Shown here: positions 7,481 through 16,602 of the stretch, in pieces
Position numbering within the stretch: the first letter of the stretch is position 1
Layout: each line of letters starts with the position of its first letter
Source: Gammaproteobacteria bacterium
Lineage (GTDB): Bacteria > Pseudomonadota > Gammaproteobacteria > Pseudomonadales > Pseudohongiellaceae
NCBI GenBank assembly: GCA_021773355.1
Contig: JAJFKE010000046.1
Location: 1-64,000 of the forward strand
Reading direction: 5' to 3'
Length of the DNA stretch: 64,000 bases
Made by a program: the position numbers and the translations under genes
The notes under the pieces: generated by a model
Database searches by the model: none
Told to the model about the DNA's origin: nothing
What the model saw: the letters and a program-made list of their open reading frames with translations, nothing else

Positions 7481-9267
7481 ACGCCTCTGCGCAGCTCAAT
7501 AGTGGCAGCCTAATATCCTATGTTATTAAGTCTGCAGGCAAAGCGATACCTGAAAGCTATGAAGTTTATTCCATCTCCGTGGACAAGGCGATCAATCGGA
7601 TTGGCTCTGCAACAATCGTACTGCTTGACGGGAGCGCCGCGGAAGAGGATTTCGAAGTTAGCTCTTCCAATACGTTTGTGCCCGGCGCGGAGATCAGTAT
7701 TGAAGTGGGATACAACAACACAAATAACCAAATATTTCAGGGAATAGTTGTGAGACAGACGCTGAGAGTTGACGACGATGTTGGCTCGGCGCTCGAAGTT
7801 GTCTGTAAACACCAAGCTATCAAGATGACGGTGGGGCGGAAGAGCGCAAGCTTTAAGAAAAGCACGGACAGCAGCGTGATCTCAAAGTTGATTGGCAACT
7901 CGGGCTTGTCCGCTAGTGTTACATCAACCTCTGCAAAAATTCCGGAATTGGTTCAGTACTATTGCTCGGACTGGGACTTCATGCTTTCTCGCACAGAAGT
8001 CAATGGCATGATCGTTAGTACTAGCAATGGGAAAGTGTCAGTCTTCAAATACGATAAGAATACCAACCCTGTTCTAGAGATAAAATATGGGTTGGACTTG
8101 CTTGGTTTGAGAGCGGATCTAAATTCAGTTACACAGCTGTCTGCGGTAAAGGCTAGTGCCTGGGATTACAAAAAGCAGAAACTACTGTCAGTAGAAAAAT
8201 CGAACAGTGTGGCCGGCGTTGGAAACCTTTCCGGTAAAAAGTTGGCGCAGGTTATTGGGCTTCCCGATTATCAATTACAAACGACTGCGGCGATAGACAA
8301 TGAAAACCTGACGGCATGGGCCGAGGGTCAATTGCGGAAAAGTGAGTATTCAAAAATTATTGGCGAGGTCTCCTGCCAAGGAAGTAGCAAGTTAGAGCCG
8401 GGCACTTATATAAGCCTGGCCGGTCTTGGTGCTCGGTTCAATGGTAATCATATTGTTTCCAGCGTTATGCACAACATTCAAGATGGAAACTGGGTTTCGG
8501 AAGTAGGTTTTGGAATGTCGGCAAATTGGTTTGTGCAGGAGCCTGACGTAATGGCGCCTCCAGCCTCGGGTTTGTTGCCGGGTGTGCAGGGACTCTACAA
8601 CGGGACAGTGAAAAAGAATTACGGTGATCCTGATTCGGAATATCGAGTGTTGGTTGACCTGCCTCTATTCGATTCCAGTGGTGAGGGTCTTTGGGCAAGA
8701 CTAACAAACTTTTACTCCACTGCCGGACAGGGCGCTTTCTTTATTCCAGAAGTTGGAGACGAAGTTATTGTTGGTTTTCTCAATGATGACCCGCGCTTTC
8801 CAATTATTCTTGGTAGTGTGTACAGCACAAAGAAAAAACCAAATTCAGAATTGAAACTGGATGAAAAGAACTCCAAGAAAGCCATCGTTACAAAGAGTGA
8901 GCTACAGATAGTATTCGATGATGAAAACAAGAAGCTAACAGTTTCTACGCCAGCTAATAACATGGCCGTGTTCGATGATGATAAAAAGCAGATAAGCCTT
9001 AAAGATCAGCACGGGAATAGTATTGTGATGTCCGAGTCTGGCATTGATATTAGCAGCCCTAAGAAGATCACGCTTAAAGCAAAAGACAAGGTAGTAGTTA
9101 GCGGGACGAAAGGGGTAAGCGTCGAGGCTTCAGCCGGTAACGTTTCTGTTTCTGGAATGAATATTTCCGAAAATGCCAAGCAACAGTACTCAGCTAAAGG
9201 CACCATGGCATCAGTGAAGGGTAGTGCCAGCCTAACGCTTAAGGCTGGCATGGTTATGATTAATTGA
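7477..9267 (+). CDS. VgrG/gpV-like spike protein (Afp8-like)
   Basis: The 596-residue protein contains a phage gp27/gp5-like hub. Residues 1-360 correspond to the gp27-type barrels (AIKMTVGRKSASF and LGLRADLNSV regions). Residues about 365-448 form the gp5 OB fold (GLYNGTVKKNYGDPDSEYRV, then VGDEVIVGFLNDDPRFPII and GSVYS). A repetitive beta-prism needle follows to the end (VSVSG, LTLKAGMVMIN). No extra C-terminal effector domain is fused, so the toxin function lies elsewhere. The PAAR tip gene follows 10 bases later, as expected for the spike complex. Confidence 0.93.
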   Translation: MNASAQLNSGSLISYVIKSAGKAIPESYEVYSISVDKAINRIGSATIVLLDGSAAEEDFEVSSSNTFVPGAEISIEVGYNNTNNQIFQGIVVRQTLRVDDDVGSALEVVCKHQAIKMTVGRKSASFKKSTDSSVISKLIGNSGLSASVTSTSAKIPELVQYYCSDWDFMLSRTEVNGMIVSTSNGKVSVFKYDKNTNPVLEIKYGLDLLGLRADLNSVTQLSAVKASAWDYKKQKLLSVEKSNSVAGVGNLSGKKLAQVIGLPDYQLQTTAAIDNENLTAWAEGQLRKSEYSKIIGEVSCQGSSKLEPGTYISLAGLGARFNGNHIVSSVMHNIQDGNWVSEVGFGMSANWFVQEPDVMAPPASGLLPGVQGLYNGTVKKNYGDPDSEYRVLVDLPLFDSSGEGLWARLTNFYSTAGQGAFFIPEVGDEVIVGFLNDDPRFPIILGSVYSTKKKPNSELKLDEKNSKKAIVTKSELQIVFDDENKKLTVSTPANNMAVFDDDKKQISLKDQHGNSIVMSESGIDISSPKKITLKAKDKVVVSGTKGVSVEASAGNVSVSGMNISENAKQQYSAKGTMASVKGSASLTLKAGMVMIN

Positions 9268-9277
9268 GGAGATTGCA

Positions 9278-9577
9278 ATGCCGCCAGCCGCAAGACTAGG
9301 AGATATGCACCAATGCCCCATGCAGACACCGGCGGTAGTTCCTATTCCACATGTGGGAGGCCCCATCGTTGGTCCCGGCAATCCGACCGTACTTATTGGC
9401 AAGCTACCCGCAGCTAAGGTTGGAGATACCCTGGTTTGTGTAGGGCCGCCTGACTCCATCGTAAAAGGTTCGAGTACGGTAATGATTGGTAAGATGCCTG
9501 CGGCTCGCATGGGGGATACCACCGCTCATGGTGGTAGCATTATTTTGGGAGAGTTAACTGTGATGATAGGAGGTTAG
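9278..9577 (+). CDS. PAAR-domain spike tip (Afp10-like)
   Basis: The 99-residue protein is essentially one PAAR domain: PPAARLGDMHQCPM at the start, two internal repeats of the type PAAKVGDTLVCVGPPD and PAARMGDTTAHGG, and metal ligand candidates His and Cys in MHQC, CVG and AHGG. PAAR proteins sharpen the VgrG trimer into a cone and may carry metal at the tip. It is minimal, with no fused effector. The gene sits between the spike and gp25 genes with gaps of 10 and 2 bases. Confidence 0.93.
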   Translation: MPPAARLGDMHQCPMQTPAVVPIPHVGGPIVGPGNPTVLIGKLPAAKVGDTLVCVGPPDSIVKGSSTVMIGKMPAARMGDTTAHGGSIILGELTVMIGG

Positions 9578-9579
9578 CT

Positions 9580-9993
9580 ATGAATGACGAAAGTTTTTGG
9601 GGCTCAGGTTGGAGTTTTCCACCTACCTTTGAATTGGCGAATGCGCAGCTGAACTTGGTGAAAAGCCAATCGAAGATAAATCAGTCGATAAGAATTATTC
9701 TGGAAACTCGACAGGGTGAGCGTAGTCTCAATCCTTTTTTCGGTTCTAGCCTGAAGGCGCACCTGTTCAAGACTCCCGATTCGACACTAAAGGGGGAAAT
9801 TGAGAATTGCATTAAATCCAGCCTTCTGGACTTTGAGCCAAGAATAGATGTTAAGAGTGTAGAGGTTCGATATGTGGAACCGAATGAGCCGATCGCCGAA
9901 ATCTCTATTAGTTATGTAATCAGAAAGACCAATACGCGACATAACTATGTTTACCCATTCCATCTGAATGAAGCATCGAATCTGATAGGTTGA
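9580..9993 (+). CDS. gp25-like baseplate protein (Afp9-like)
   Basis: The 137-residue protein shows the gpW/gp25 signature SIRIILETRQGERSLNP followed by FFGSSLKAHLF, with the Glu of the conserved E-x-x-x-G-E pattern present. gp25 proteins start sheath polymerisation on the baseplate by offering a sheath-like handshake domain. The gene begins two bases after the PAAR stop and ends one base before the next start, so it is deep within the operon. Length is normal for the family. Confidence 0.93.
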   Translation: MNDESFWGSGWSFPPTFELANAQLNLVKSQSKINQSIRIILETRQGERSLNPFFGSSLKAHLFKTPDSTLKGEIENCIKSSLLDFEPRIDVKSVEVRYVEPNEPIAEISISYVIRKTNTRHNYVYPFHLNEASNLIG

Positions 9994-9994
9994 T

Positions 9995-12900
9995 ATGCGC
10001 AATCCAAACAATCAACACAACGATGAAGTCGCTAACAGCCAATTGGTGGAAGCGCTAGACCCGTCGTATATTCTGGTGGACGAGCGAACTTTAACCGATC
10101 AGTTGAGTTTTGTGGCGCAATATGCCGAGTTGATTAAATTCTATGACAAAGCTAACCAGCAGAGAGGTAATTGGAGTCGATTCTTTCTGAAAGACCCGAT
10201 TATTCTTGCCGCGGCTATCAGTAAGATTGAGTATTCTCTTCAACATACTCTTTACAACCGTTTAATTCAGCGCCTTCAGGATGCTATTAAACATGAGGTT
10301 CAACCGCATCGTGTAAAGGGCACTGAAGGAATAGATTATCAAGAAGTGATAGCCGAATGTTACTCGCAGCTATTTGCAATGCTGCGCACCGTACTCGTCA
10401 CCATTAATGGTTGGGTGCTGAATATGAGGTTAGATAATCACCAGATGTACGAGCTAAAAAAATTCGTATTCGAGCGGGTTGGTAAAGACGTTGGCGTTGC
10501 GCTCTGGCAGACCTTGTCGCTATGGCAGCGTCAGTCAATAGATTTGAAAATTGCTGGGCCAGATTACCATTTATTTAATGATTTCGATCGACTCTGGAAA
10601 TCTGCTAAAGAAATTGGTAACAGTAGATCAAAACTTGCTGAAAATCCACGGGTCGAAATCGAATTGTTGTTTGAGGTTATATTCTCTTTCTATATACAGG
10701 TAATTGATGCAGCGAAGGGTCAGACAGACCAGCTCTTAGCATTGACTAATGAGCATCCAGACACTGCTTTGCTGATCACATTTCTAAAGTTAATGAAAAT
10801 TCAGAATCTGCAGCTTAATGAGATTACTGCCGAGCACCTGAATTTCTATTATCGTGAAGTTTTAAAGCAGCAGGCAAGAGGCTATATCCCGGATGAAGTA
10901 TATGTCTGCGCACAACTTGCTGAAAACGTGGAAAACTTTTATCTGTCCAAGGGGACTGCTTTTAACTTTGGGGAGTATCCCGACAAAACACCGATTATTT
11001 TCACTGCAACGCAGGACTGTAGTTTAAACCAGGTCAAACTTGGCGAGGCATTCACAGTTGCCTACAGACTGGAAAATGATAAATCGACAGACAAAGACGT
11101 AGAGCCCGAAGAGTCGAGGAGATTATATTGTGGCAACGTCGCAAGCACTACGGCGATAGTCAAAGATCAGGGCGGGCAAATTACTGGCTGGCAGCTATTT
11201 GCTGGCAGCGAAGCCTCTGCTCTTAGTATCGGTTTTGCTATTGCTTCTCCCGAGTTGTATTTAGCCGGAGCGAAGAAAAGTAGAACAATTAGACTGACAT
11301 TTCAATTCAGTTGCGTCGTCTGCCCGGATTTTCTGCAAGACTCGGAAGTCTACCTCAGCTCAGAGTCCGAATGGGTAAAATCGAAATGGAATGAAGACTG
11401 CACTGATCAGGCTCCGAGCAGGACTCTAAAGGCTAGTATTACACTTGAAGCTAGTGATCCCGCCGTAGTGCCCTTTAGTGAAAGCCCAGTTGGCCTAGAG
11501 AGCCAATGGCCTATGTTAAAAATTCTGCTGTCTAGTGATCAACTAGCTAACGCACCTGTATTGCAATGCCTCTCGATCAGTTCGGATGTAGTAAATCTGG
11601 ATAATCTGGTTTTGGCGAATGATGAAGGAGGACTGGACTCCGATAAACCCTTTGAATTTTTAGGTTCGGTCGTAGAATGTGGTAATAGTTTCTATCTTGG
11701 TAGTAACGAAATCTTTGCCAAAGATCTGTCATCTCTGACGATTGAATATACTTGGGCACCGTTGCCTGAAGAAGGACTTACAAAATACTACCAACCTTAT
11801 GCCCATTTCCTGAATTCTGAAATAACTTCCTGCAGTTTCATGGTTGAATTGTCCTATCTCGATGGAGGACTCTGGTCTCAGAAATACATGCTGGTGAACG
11901 GCGAAAAAGCAGCAGAACCTGAACCCTTATTTGCCTGTGAGCCGGAGCCGGAGCCAGAGCCAGAACCGGAGCCAGAACCAGAACCAGAACCCCCTACTGT
12001 CTTCACGGTGGAAAACATTCCCCCAGGGGCTTTCTATCCTGGACTGCTTTGTCAGCCATTAGAGTATTCAGAAAAAACTCTGTATGGCTTTCTCAAGTTT
12101 ACCTTGTCTGAACCCTACTATGGGTTTGGAAACAAACTATATGCCCAGGTTTTGTACAGTGTTGCCATGGCCAATGCCGAAATGTTAATGAATTGTGACA
12201 AAGAAGGCACGGACACCGAGCGTGACAGCAATCAGCCAGGAAGAAAAAGCACTTCTGTATTGAAGAAAGTCAAACAGTTCTTTCTTCGACCGAAAGAAGA
12301 CGAGAATAGGGAAACGTTTGCTGATATTGAACAACTTTGTGATGTCAAACCAATTCCCTCGCCACCATTCGTGCCCAAAGTAAAAACCCTGTGCGTCAGC
12401 TATAACTCACAGCAGACAACCAAGTTCGGTGAGAACGATGTTTGTGGATTCGACGATCCATCGCAAAAACTTCATGACTTCCAGTATTTCTATATCGATG
12501 CCTTCGCAAATTATGAAGTTTATGACAACCGAGTAAAAGAATTGCCTGCATCGCGCTCAGAGAAAGATGTCAGTGCTGAAGAATCAGGTCTTTCACTATT
12601 TCCGGCTGTTGAAAATTTTGCGGCTTTCTATTTATCGTTAGCAGATGTAAAAGCACCAACATCATTGCGCCTTTACTTTGAGTTACTGCCTACGCCAGGC
12701 CTGTCCAGCAGCAATGCTTTAACCTCGCCTTTTGAATATTCTTGCTTAACAAATGAAGGTTGGAAGCGAGTAAGAGTATTGCAGGACTCAAGCTTTAACC
12801 TCTCTAGCCCTGGAATCGTTGAGCTTGAAATACCGGCCGAAATTACCGATGACGGTAAGGAAATGCCGAAAGGAAGTTACTGGATAAAAATCGCTCTTCC

Positions 12901-13798
12901 TTCCGGGCTTGACGACATTCCCGCCATTACGGTTTCCTATCTAAATTCTCAGGGATTTGCAGTGAGGCGTGGACTCCGGCAATCCATAACTACTGGTACT
13001 GTCCCGTATCTTGATTCGGATCAATTAGAGGGAGCGGTTTTAAATACTCCAGATATTCTCGAAATGGTTCAACCGTTTCCGTCCTTCGGTGGCCGAACTG
13101 CTGAGTCAGTTCCAGAGTTTCGATCGCGTCTCAGTCAGCGCTTGAATACCAAAGACAGATGCTTGACAGCTAGTAACTATGTTCAAGTAATCTACCAAGC
13201 ATTTCCTGAAGTATATTATGCACGCTGTCCTTTGGAGGCGACTAGCCCGGGCAGAGTGGGTATAGGTCTGGTGCAAGCTGTCACAGACCCTTCTTCGGCT
13301 TCAGCGTTTTATCCTGTAGTGATTCCTCGTATTCAGAGGGAGATTACCAACTACCTTCAGGGTCGTAGTTCCGGTCAACTCACTATTGATTGCATCAATT
13401 TGAATCAACAGAAAATCCAAATCACCGCCAAGTTGTATGTTAGTAATGCTGCAGCCGGAGAGGCAGCAATCAAGAAGATTGACCAAGAGCTGGGCTTGTT
13501 TCTCTCGCCCTGGATTAAAAGCAATTTACCGAAAATTGACCTATCACGGGAGCTGCGAAGAAGCCAGCTGGTGGAATTTCTATGTAGCTTCGATGGAGTG
13601 GAGTCGATTCAGACCCTAGAGATAGGAATAGAAGAGCCTTGCAAATCAGGTGGTGTGTACTATCCAGTTTGCGCGGGCCCGGTTGTCGAGCCGACTCTTC
13701 CTGATGCAATATTTGTCAGCTCTGGTGAGCATTCTATATCAGCGGCAAACCGCAATAAACAGACCGAAAAAGCAAGCAGTAGGGCGGGTCAGACGTGA
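9995..13798 (+). CDS. Baseplate J/gp6-like wedge protein (Afp11-like) with Glu-Pro linker
   Basis: The 1267-residue protein corresponds to Afp11/Pvc11, the large baseplate wedge protein. The C-terminal part from about residue 1020 has the baseplate J core: FPSFGGRTAESVPEFRSRLSQR, then RCLTASNYVQVIYQAFPEVYYA. A striking run of about ten Glu-Pro repeats occurs near residues 644-663 (coding bases about 11926-11993), which should be an extended rigid linker separating an N-terminal insertion from the J domain. The stop overlaps the next GTG start by four bases (GTGA). Its partner in the wedge is the following gene. Confidence 0.9.
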   Translation: MRNPNNQHNDEVANSQLVEALDPSYILVDERTLTDQLSFVAQYAELIKFYDKANQQRGNWSRFFLKDPIILAAAISKIEYSLQHTLYNRLIQRLQDAIKHEVQPHRVKGTEGIDYQEVIAECYSQLFAMLRTVLVTINGWVLNMRLDNHQMYELKKFVFERVGKDVGVALWQTLSLWQRQSIDLKIAGPDYHLFNDFDRLWKSAKEIGNSRSKLAENPRVEIELLFEVIFSFYIQVIDAAKGQTDQLLALTNEHPDTALLITFLKLMKIQNLQLNEITAEHLNFYYREVLKQQARGYIPDEVYVCAQLAENVENFYLSKGTAFNFGEYPDKTPIIFTATQDCSLNQVKLGEAFTVAYRLENDKSTDKDVEPEESRRLYCGNVASTTAIVKDQGGQITGWQLFAGSEASALSIGFAIASPELYLAGAKKSRTIRLTFQFSCVVCPDFLQDSEVYLSSESEWVKSKWNEDCTDQAPSRTLKASITLEASDPAVVPFSESPVGLESQWPMLKILLSSDQLANAPVLQCLSISSDVVNLDNLVLANDEGGLDSDKPFEFLGSVVECGNSFYLGSNEIFAKDLSSLTIEYTWAPLPEEGLTKYYQPYAHFLNSEITSCSFMVELSYLDGGLWSQKYMLVNGEKAAEPEPLFACEPEPEPEPEPEPEPEPEPPTVFTVENIPPGAFYPGLLCQPLEYSEKTLYGFLKFTLSEPYYGFGNKLYAQVLYSVAMANAEMLMNCDKEGTDTERDSNQPGRKSTSVLKKVKQFFLRPKEDENRETFADIEQLCDVKPIPSPPFVPKVKTLCVSYNSQQTTKFGENDVCGFDDPSQKLHDFQYFYIDAFANYEVYDNRVKELPASRSEKDVSAEESGLSLFPAVENFAAFYLSLADVKAPTSLRLYFELLPTPGLSSSNALTSPFEYSCLTNEGWKRVRVLQDSSFNLSSPGIVELEIPAEITDDGKEMPKGSYWIKIALPSGLDDIPAITVSYLNSQGFAVRRGLRQSITTGTVPYLDSDQLEGAVLNTPDILEMVQPFPSFGGRTAESVPEFRSRLSQRLNTKDRCLTASNYVQVIYQAFPEVYYARCPLEATSPGRVGIGLVQAVTDPSSASAFYPVVIPRIQREITNYLQGRSSGQLTIDCINLNQQKIQITAKLYVSNAAAGEAAIKKIDQELGLFLSPWIKSNLPKIDLSRELRRSQLVEFLCSFDGVESIQTLEIGIEEPCKSGGVYYPVCAGPVVEPTLPDAIFVSSGEHSISAANRNKQTEKASSRAGQT

Positions 13799-16602
13799 AC
13801 GCGGCGAACAATATATTTAATGAAACACTACCTGATAACAGGAATTTCACGAAACTGAAATCTCTTGGACTGCAGTACGTGCAGGAAATGTCGGGAAATA
13901 GCTGGAGTGATCTTAATGAGAGTGACCCTGGTGTAACTATTCTGGAGCAGCTGTGCTATGCCTTGACAGAATTAGGTTATTGCAACAATTTTCCCCTGGA
14001 AGACATTTTGACAGAGATCAGTGGTCAAATTGATTATCACGGTCAGTTCTATTTCCCCAATGAAATATTCACTTGTTCGCCAGTTACTTTGAGCGATTAC
14101 AGAAAATTATTGCTTGATAGAATTCAGGAGTTGAGAAATGTTTATGTGGCGGTGAATGTTGGTGCCATCGGAGCCTATCAGTTCTATCTCTATGCTGATC
14201 CGACGCTTGATGGTGACAAAGTCAGTGCTGTGCAGAGCAAAGCATTTGAGTTATTGAATGAATGTAGAAACTTTGGAGAAATATTTTTACCGCCAGTTGT
14301 GTTAAGTCCTCTGAAATTTACACTTAAGGGGCAACTTCAGATTGATTCCTCTGTTACCCCTGAGATGATGCTGTCCAGAATCAAACAATCACTGGAAAGT
14401 TATGTCAGCCCAGAGTACCAGCAGTTCGGTTATCAGGCGCTGAGGGACAAAGGGCTTCAAAGTGATGAAATATTTAATGGACCGATATTGCAGAAAGGTT
14501 GGATGGAAGAGGTCGAACTAAGTTCGAAAAAATTGGAGCAAGTGATAGCTGATGATGTGATCGATAGAGTAGCCGTGCTGCCGGGTGTGATTGAGAATAT
14601 TAACCTGAAACTGTCAGAAGAAGAATATGATTCTTTGAATCCTGATGAGCCAGGTACGGTGCCGCCCGAATATGTCGCAGCTTTCGTTGTGGACAGTAGC
14701 AATATTAGTTTTTCACAGAATGACAACGTCAGCACTAGTCCTGACAGTTTAAACTGCGGTATAGATCTGGCTAAACTTCAGTCGAAACACCAAAATACTC
14801 CCATAGGCGCCACCGTTGACCTGACTCCAAGCTATCCCAAGGGTAAGTATCGTAATATTGGCGAGTACTATTCTGTTCAGAACACATTTCCAGTGCAATA
14901 TGCAATTGGCTACGACTCCGCGCAATCTGAATCATCGAAGCTACACACTGCTCAAACAAGGCAGCTCAAAGGTTACCTGATGGCCTACGACCAACTGCTT
15001 GCTAATCAATTTTCACAGTTAGCTAATGTGAGTAAATTGTTTTCTTTTCGTACGGGCCAGAAGTTTTACGATAGCGGGGAGAAATGGTATAGCGGAATTC
15101 CTTATCAATACTATATACAAACGTATTTCTATCAACCGCTCTATGGCATACCCAACGTTGAGCCGCTGTTGCTGGGTGCTGATGCTTTTAAGTTCAGTCT
15201 TGATGAAAACGTTAATTCGCCGGAATGGAAACTGGGATGGAAGAATTTTACTGAAGATCCTTTCAATCGCTATATTTCTGGGTTGAGAGACTCGATGGAA
15301 GATGCTGCTGTCAGCGATGATCGACAGAATCGCATGGTGGATCATTTGCTGGCGCGACATGGCGAAATTGGCAGTCTGTATGACGAGATGATTGGTCGTG
15401 TGCGTTGGCTCGGTAGTTTAGAGAAGACGAAAATAATCGTTAAGCGAATATTGCTGCAAAATTATCAAGCCATTTCCTATCATCGCGGCAAGGCATATAA
15501 CTATCAGGCAGCCGAAAAACTGAGTCTTCCGGGGAGATACTGTCTGAGCCGACAGGAATATCAACGGTTACAGACGTTGGAAATATCTTCCGAAATTTTA
15601 CGAGAGCTGGAGCAATTCGTTGATCAGTTTCACACGGTTAAAGCAGTCTTGTTACTGGATATCTTCAAGTGGCTAGGTGAGTATTTCGAGTTGGAAGAAA
15701 TCGCCATTTTATATAGGCACTTGAACTTAACTGATACCCACCTTGCAAATTCAGATTCGATTGATATTAATGGGTGGTTAGATATAGGCAAGCTGGAGCT
15801 GCAAAAGAAATTATTACCGTCGGACTTTTCTAATTACTCTACCTTCGAACTTGTTTCCGACCTGATTCTTGGGCTGACTGACTATTATCAGTCCATGGCC
15901 TCTATATTGGTGCAATTGACCGCTAATGAGAATTTCAAGAATTGGTTGAAAACCGCCGAACTGGGCGAAACCTTTGCTCTTCCGCATTCTGATATAACGG
16001 TTGAGCGACAAGTGGTTTCGTTCAAACAATCTGAAGGATTTTTGTTTCGAGATCAGATCTGTGATGACGGGCAAGCAATTATTGATATCGACTCCTACTT
16101 AGAGAGCCCCACTCGGTCTATCTATTATGCTCATATCGATCAATTACTCTGGTTAGCTCAGCAGAGGAAAGGGTTTATTGCGCTTGATTCAACCTTGCTC
16201 AATATGGCTAAAGATGGACAGGGTGGCGATCAAGATACTTCTTTGACTCTGGGAGATCAGCCCGATGAGGCCGTGATAGTGAGCGTAGATTCCTTTTTTG
16301 CCTGCCAAATACTTCCAGGGTACGTGCGTCTATTTAGTAATGCGAAAGTAATTGAGAGTATAACGTTATTAAGCCAGCAGTATTTGCAAGTTCAGATATC
16401 TCGGAAAACTGTGCCCGCCTCATTCTATGATTTGTACGGCGTAATCGTAAACTACGTCGGTTTTAGTAATGCCATGAGATATTTTGACAGCGCCGACAAA
16501 GAAAAAAAGAAGATATCTAGACAGACGGCACGTGAAGCGGCAATTCAGTTGTTGAAGCAATTTTCCAGTTCTGAAAGTGGGGGTGCTTATGAGACATCCT
16601 GA
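13795..16602 (+). CDS. Afp12-like baseplate wedge protein
   Basis: The 935-residue protein starts at GTG 13795, four bases inside the preceding stop, after the purine-rich AGGGCGGG. The N-terminus (SWSDLNESDPGVTILEQLCYALTELGYCNNFPLEDIL, quoted in part) is the recognisable opening of Afp12/Pvc12 proteins, which pair with Afp11 in the baseplate wedge. The middle contains the SYHRGKAYNYQAAEKL-type insertion. I see no enzymatic motif. Assignment rests on this N-terminal pattern, size and the conserved order after baseplate J. Confidence 0.85.
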   Translation: MNAANNIFNETLPDNRNFTKLKSLGLQYVQEMSGNSWSDLNESDPGVTILEQLCYALTELGYCNNFPLEDILTEISGQIDYHGQFYFPNEIFTCSPVTLSDYRKLLLDRIQELRNVYVAVNVGAIGAYQFYLYADPTLDGDKVSAVQSKAFELLNECRNFGEIFLPPVVLSPLKFTLKGQLQIDSSVTPEMMLSRIKQSLESYVSPEYQQFGYQALRDKGLQSDEIFNGPILQKGWMEEVELSSKKLEQVIADDVIDRVAVLPGVIENINLKLSEEEYDSLNPDEPGTVPPEYVAAFVVDSSNISFSQNDNVSTSPDSLNCGIDLAKLQSKHQNTPIGATVDLTPSYPKGKYRNIGEYYSVQNTFPVQYAIGYDSAQSESSKLHTAQTRQLKGYLMAYDQLLANQFSQLANVSKLFSFRTGQKFYDSGEKWYSGIPYQYYIQTYFYQPLYGIPNVEPLLLGADAFKFSLDENVNSPEWKLGWKNFTEDPFNRYISGLRDSMEDAAVSDDRQNRMVDHLLARHGEIGSLYDEMIGRVRWLGSLEKTKIIVKRILLQNYQAISYHRGKAYNYQAAEKLSLPGRYCLSRQEYQRLQTLEISSEILRELEQFVDQFHTVKAVLLLDIFKWLGEYFELEEIAILYRHLNLTDTHLANSDSIDINGWLDIGKLELQKKLLPSDFSNYSTFELVSDLILGLTDYYQSMASILVQLTANENFKNWLKTAELGETFALPHSDITVERQVVSFKQSEGFLFRDQICDDGQAIIDIDSYLESPTRSIYYAHIDQLLWLAQQRKGFIALDSTLLNMAKDGQGGDQDTSLTLGDQPDEAVIVSVDSFFACQILPGYVRLFSNAKVIESITLLSQQYLQVQISRKTVPASFYDLYGVIVNYVGFSNAMRYFDSADKEKKKISRQTAREAAIQLLKQFSSSESGGAYETS

